Shown in pieces: positions 23,369 to 25,562 of a stretch of DNA of 25,562 nt. The stretch comes from an uncultured Varibaculum sp. (GTDB lineage: Bacteria; Actinomycetota; Actinomycetes; Actinomycetales; Actinomycetaceae). The notes under the pieces are model-generated. The model saw only the letters and a list, made by a program, of their open reading frames with translations, searched no databases and was not told the DNA's origin. The translations under genes and the position numbers were made by a program. Where the stretch lies: NCBI GenBank assembly GCA_947253735.1, contig CAMYAU010000007.1:1-25562 (forward strand). Direction: 5' to 3'. Numbering within the stretch: the stretch's first letter is position 1; each line of letters starts with the position of its first letter.

Positions 23369-23857
23369 ATGAAGGTTTTAGTGACGATCGCCTCCAAGCA
23401 TGGAGCGACGGAAGAAGTTGGGAAAGTCATAGTTGACGAAATGGAGAAAGCAGGTCTGGAAGTAGACCTGGAAAAACCAGAAGAAGTCTACAGCTTAGAC
23501 GGATATGGGGCAGTGGTTATTGGTTCGGCGGTTTATCTAACCAAATGGATGGATAACGCTAATGACTTTTGTCGCCGTTTTGCTTCGGAACTACGCCGCA
23601 CCCCGCTGTGGGCATTTTCGGTGGGGCTGTCTGGAGTACCGCAAGATAAAGTCCAAGATCCCTCACGTGTAGGACCGGTGCTGTTGAATATCGATCCCCA
23701 GGAATATGTGACCTTCCCAGGCAAATTGGATCCGGGTGAGCTGTCCTTGCGGGAGCGCACGGTGGCGCGCCTAGGTGGTGCTGTCGAAGGTGACTTCCGT
23801 GATGACCAGGCAGTTCGTGATTGGGCAAAGAAAATTATTAAAGAAATCAAGGCCTAG
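23369..23857 (+). CDS. Flavodoxin-domain protein (HemG-like)
   Basis: The protein has 162 residues. It begins with the flavodoxin FMN-phosphate loop (MKVLVTIASKHGATEEVG, loop SKHGAT), then YGAVVIGSAVYLTKWMDNANDF and PLWAFSVGLSG, matching the flavodoxin_5/HemG-type domain. The C terminus has LSLRERTVARLGGAVEGDFRD, as in this group. Members use FMN for electron transfer; HemG oxidises protoporphyrinogen, but many relatives are uncharacterised and no haem gene is near. It stands alone, divergent from the unknown membrane protein gene, with a leaderless-type start. Confidence 0.85.
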   Translation: MKVLVTIASKHGATEEVGKVIVDEMEKAGLEVDLEKPEEVYSLDGYGAVVIGSAVYLTKWMDNANDFCRRFASELRRTPLWAFSVGLSGVPQDKVQDPSRVGPVLLNIDPQEYVTFPGKLDPGELSLRERTVARLGGAVEGDFRDDQAVRDWAKKIIKEIKA

Positions 23858-23880
23858 GCTATTTCTTCACTTCTTGCTGC

Positions 23881-23935
23881 TGTCCGCAGGTAGGAGGCTG
23901 ACCTGAGATCTCGGTTGCTCTCCAACCTGCGGACA
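23881..23935 (+). terminator. Long hairpin after the flavodoxin-domain gene
   Basis: TGTCCGCAGGT (23881-23891) and ACCTGCGGACA (23925-23935) form a perfect 11-bp stem. Inside, GGAG (23893-23896) pairs with CTCC (23920-23923), and ACC...GGT encloses the palindrome GAGATCTC. It is followed by TTTGTATC. It lies 24 nt after the stop and is the likely terminator, although it is unusually long and the T-run is short. Confidence 0.55.
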
Positions 23936-24044
23936 TTTGTATCTATAGAGGTGGTTGGGGGTAGCGGTTATTCGGAGTTGATCCGTTTTGTAAGGCTAAG
24001 GCCTATTTTGTGAGTGTCTCTAATCACATTGGATCCTTCAGCTA

Positions 24045-24058
24045 TGCATAATTATGCA
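24045..24058. promoter_or_regulatory. ARG box 1 (ArgR operator)
   Basis: TGCATAATTATGCA is a perfect 14-bp palindrome and matches the ArgR half-site pattern TGAATWW/WWATTCA at 12 of 14 positions. It lies 22 nt before the argC start. Confidence 0.65.
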
Positions 24059-24063
24059 ATAGT

Positions 24064-24078
24064 TGATATAAATATACA
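24064..24078. promoter_or_regulatory. ARG box 2 (ArgR operator, weaker)
   Basis: TGATATAAATATACA is centred about 20 bp from box 1, the usual spacing for tandem ARG boxes. Its right half fits the consensus well and its left half poorly. It overlaps the likely -10 (TATAAA, 24067-24072) of argC, so ArgR binding would block transcription. Confidence 0.5.
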
Positions 24079-24080
24079 CT

Positions 24081-25139
24081 ATGAAGGTTTCAATTATTGG
24101 TGCCAGTGGTTTTGCGGGTGGAGAAATCCTACGGATAGTCGCTGCCCACCCGGCCTTTGAGGTTGACCAGCTGTGCGCGTCCTCCTCCGTAGGTAAAAAG
24201 CTAGGGGAATTCCATCCTCAACTTCCTCAGTTAGCGCAGCGAGAATTAAAAGCAGTTGACCCGGGGTCGCTAAAAGACAGCGCCGTGATTTTCTTGGCTC
24301 TCCCGCACGGACAATCCGGGAAAATAGCGGAACAGTTACGTGCGGCCGGGGTAGAAAGTCTGCTGGTAGATTGCGGAGCTGACCATAGGCTCACTTCCCA
24401 AGACGCCTGGGACCACTACTATGGCGGTGAATACTGCGGGGCCTGGACCTACGGTATGCCGGAACTAAAAGCTTCCGGCGGCTCCTCTCAGCGCCAGCTG
24501 TTGGAACAAACTAAGCAGATCGCGGTTCCTGGCTGTAACGTTACTGCCGTTACCTTCGCCTTCCAGCCCTTGCTAGCCAAGGGGCTGATAGATCCGGAAG
24601 ATATTGTGGCCACCTTAGCGGTGGGGTATTCCGGGGCCGGAAAATCGCTAAAGCCACACCTTTTGGCCACCTCTGCCCTGGGAAACGCCCAACCCTATGC
24701 AGTGGGCGGAACTCATCGACACATCCCCGAAATCGCGCAAAATTTTGCAGTCAGTAGCGGAAAAAACGCTAGCGACTACAAAATCACCCTCACGCCAGTG
24801 CTAGTGCCCATGTCGCGGGGAATCTTGGCGACCGTAACCGCCGGGGCTACCGAAAAAACTTCTACGAAGCAGCTGCACGCCCTCTATCAAGATTTTTATC
24901 AAGAAGAAAACCTTATTCAGGTACTTCCAGCCGGTATTTGGCCGCAAACCCAAGCAGTGACCGGAAGTGCGAATTTGCAGGTACAGGTGGCGCTAGATCA
25001 GCGTTCCGGCAAGATTATTGCCCTTAGCGCCCTCGATAACTTGGGTAAAGGCACCGCGCAGGCTGCCGTGCAATCAGCGAACCTAGCGCTGGGCCTGCCC
25101 GAATATAGCGGCATTAACCAGATTGGAGTTGCCCCATGA
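24081..25139 (+). CDS. argC: N-acetyl-gamma-glutamyl-phosphate reductase
   Basis: The protein has 352 residues, normal length. It reduces N-acetylglutamyl phosphate with NADPH in the third step of arginine synthesis. The NADP-binding loop IGASGFAGGEILRIV is at the N terminus, followed by FLALPHGQS and VDCGADHRL. The catalytic cysteine is C152 in AVPGCNVTAV; the usual PGCY has Asn for Tyr here. VGYSGAGK and GGTHRHIPEI follow. No Shine-Dalgarno precedes the ATG; TATAAA eight nt upstream suggests a near-leaderless transcript controlled by two ARG boxes. The stop overlaps the argJ start (ATGA), as in the standard actinobacterial argCJ order. Confidence 0.97.
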   Translation: MKVSIIGASGFAGGEILRIVAAHPAFEVDQLCASSSVGKKLGEFHPQLPQLAQRELKAVDPGSLKDSAVIFLALPHGQSGKIAEQLRAAGVESLLVDCGADHRLTSQDAWDHYYGGEYCGAWTYGMPELKASGGSSQRQLLEQTKQIAVPGCNVTAVTFAFQPLLAKGLIDPEDIVATLAVGYSGAGKSLKPHLLATSALGNAQPYAVGGTHRHIPEIAQNFAVSSGKNASDYKITLTPVLVPMSRGILATVTAGATEKTSTKQLHALYQDFYQEENLIQVLPAGIWPQTQAVTGSANLQVQVALDQRSGKIIALSALDNLGKGTAQAAVQSANLALGLPEYSGINQIGVAP

Positions 25140-25562
25140 AAAACGATAAAAGCCTCCAAGGCGTAACCAGCGTACCGGGATTCAAGGCCTGTGGAATTGC
25201 TTCCGGGATGCGTCGCAGCGGACGCAAGGACTTAGCCCTCGTCCTTAACACTGGGAAAAATCCGGTGGCCGCCGGGGTGTTTACCTCCAATCGTTTCGCA
25301 GCCGCGCCCGTACTTTACTCGCGGGCAGTGCTCAGTAAGGGGGCTACTGGCATGCGTTCGGTAGTGCTTAACTCCGGCAGCGCCAATGCTTGTACCGGGG
25401 AAAACGGTCTTAAAGATGCGGTGGCCACGGCGAAAGCAGTCGGGGACGCTCTAGAAATAGATCCGCGGCAAGTACTGGTGTGCTCTACCGGGATGATCGG
25501 AGTGCCCCTGCCGATGGACAAAATGCTATCCGGGATTGAAACTGCGGCCGCCAGTCTTAGTG
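25136..25562 (+). CDS. argJ: Glutamate N-acetyltransferase / ornithine acetyltransferase (partial, runs off window)
   Basis: Only the first ~142 codons are inside the window. The translation begins MKNDKSLQGVTSVPGFKACG and contains NSGSANACTG and VCSTGMIGVPLPM, hallmarks of the ArgJ alpha part. ArgJ recycles acetyl groups from N-acetylornithine to glutamate. The Thr where the precursor cuts itself into two chains lies beyond the right edge. The ATG overlaps the argC stop by four bases, so the two genes are translationally coupled. The operon presumably continues with argB, argD and argF/R outside. Confidence 0.95.
   Translation, partial: MKNDKSLQGVTSVPGFKACGIASGMRRSGRKDLALVLNTGKNPVAAGVFTSNRFAAAPVLYSRAVLSKGATGMRSVVLNSGSANACTGENGLKDAVATAKAVGDALEIDPRQVLVCSTGMIGVPLPMDKMLSGIETAAASLS

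Noticed and set aside
23936..24080. T-box or other leader before argC
   Set aside because: No specifier loop or T-box sequence is visible, and two ARG boxes plus a -10 next to the ATG explain the region.

Overview
The window looks like chromosomal DNA of a moderate-GC actinobacterium, most likely of the Actinomycetaceae group. The main reasons are a sortase-anchored coiled-coil surface protein, a DUF3516-type helicase, and the order moeA/glp - rimJ - small membrane protein next to a divergent 5-formyltetrahydrofolate cyclo-ligase and mscL. That order recalls the mycobacterial Rv0985c-Rv0996 neighbourhood. Starts combine strong Shine-Dalgarno sites with apparently leaderless genes, which also fits actinobacteria. 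The genus cannot be fixed from the sequence alone. I see no prophage, transposase, CRISPR array or rRNA.

Layout. 1-2.6 kb: the 3' end of a coiled-coil cell-wall protein (+) faces a DUF4190/DUF4352-like membrane protein (-), with a strong shared terminator between them. 2.85 kb: tRNA-Ser(GCT). 3.1-4.3 kb: azlC-azlD branched-chain amino acid exporter. 4.4-5.75 kb: MFS transporter. 5.84 kb: tRNA-Arg(CCT). 6.1-10.5 kb: a 1399-residue relative of DUF4011-type SF1 helicases whose ATPase motifs are all degraded, followed 2 bases later by a 63-residue ORF. 10.5-10.9 kb: a gene-free patch with a nested inverted repeat and four copies of a GGAGGAAAAA motif. 10.9-12.9 kb (-): 5-FCL, SAF/CpaB-like protein, MscL. 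13.0-16.4 kb (+): Glp/MoeA, RimJ-like acetyltransferase and a membrane protein resembling GlpR/Rv0996. 16.4-19.8 kb (-): DUF3516 helicase then YggS. 19.9-22.3 kb (+): AgcS alanine/glycine symporter and a phosphatidylcholine synthase. 22.3-23.3 kb (-): a four-helix membrane protein I do not recognise. 23.4 kb (+): flavodoxin-domain protein. 24.1 kb to the end (+): argC and the start of argJ behind two tandem ARG boxes.

How the genes fit together. Most units are housekeeping: folate, arginine, amino acid transport, PLP homeostasis and osmotic release. The pieces most worth a second look are the Glp-RimJ-GlpR unit (a cell-division link known in corynebacteria), the conserved-looking but ATPase-dead giant helicase with its small downstream ORF, the choline-dependent lipid synthase beside an unknown membrane protein, the repeat cluster at 10.5-10.9 kb, and a recurrent '-10 hexamer, exactly six bases, start codon' layout in at least five genes.
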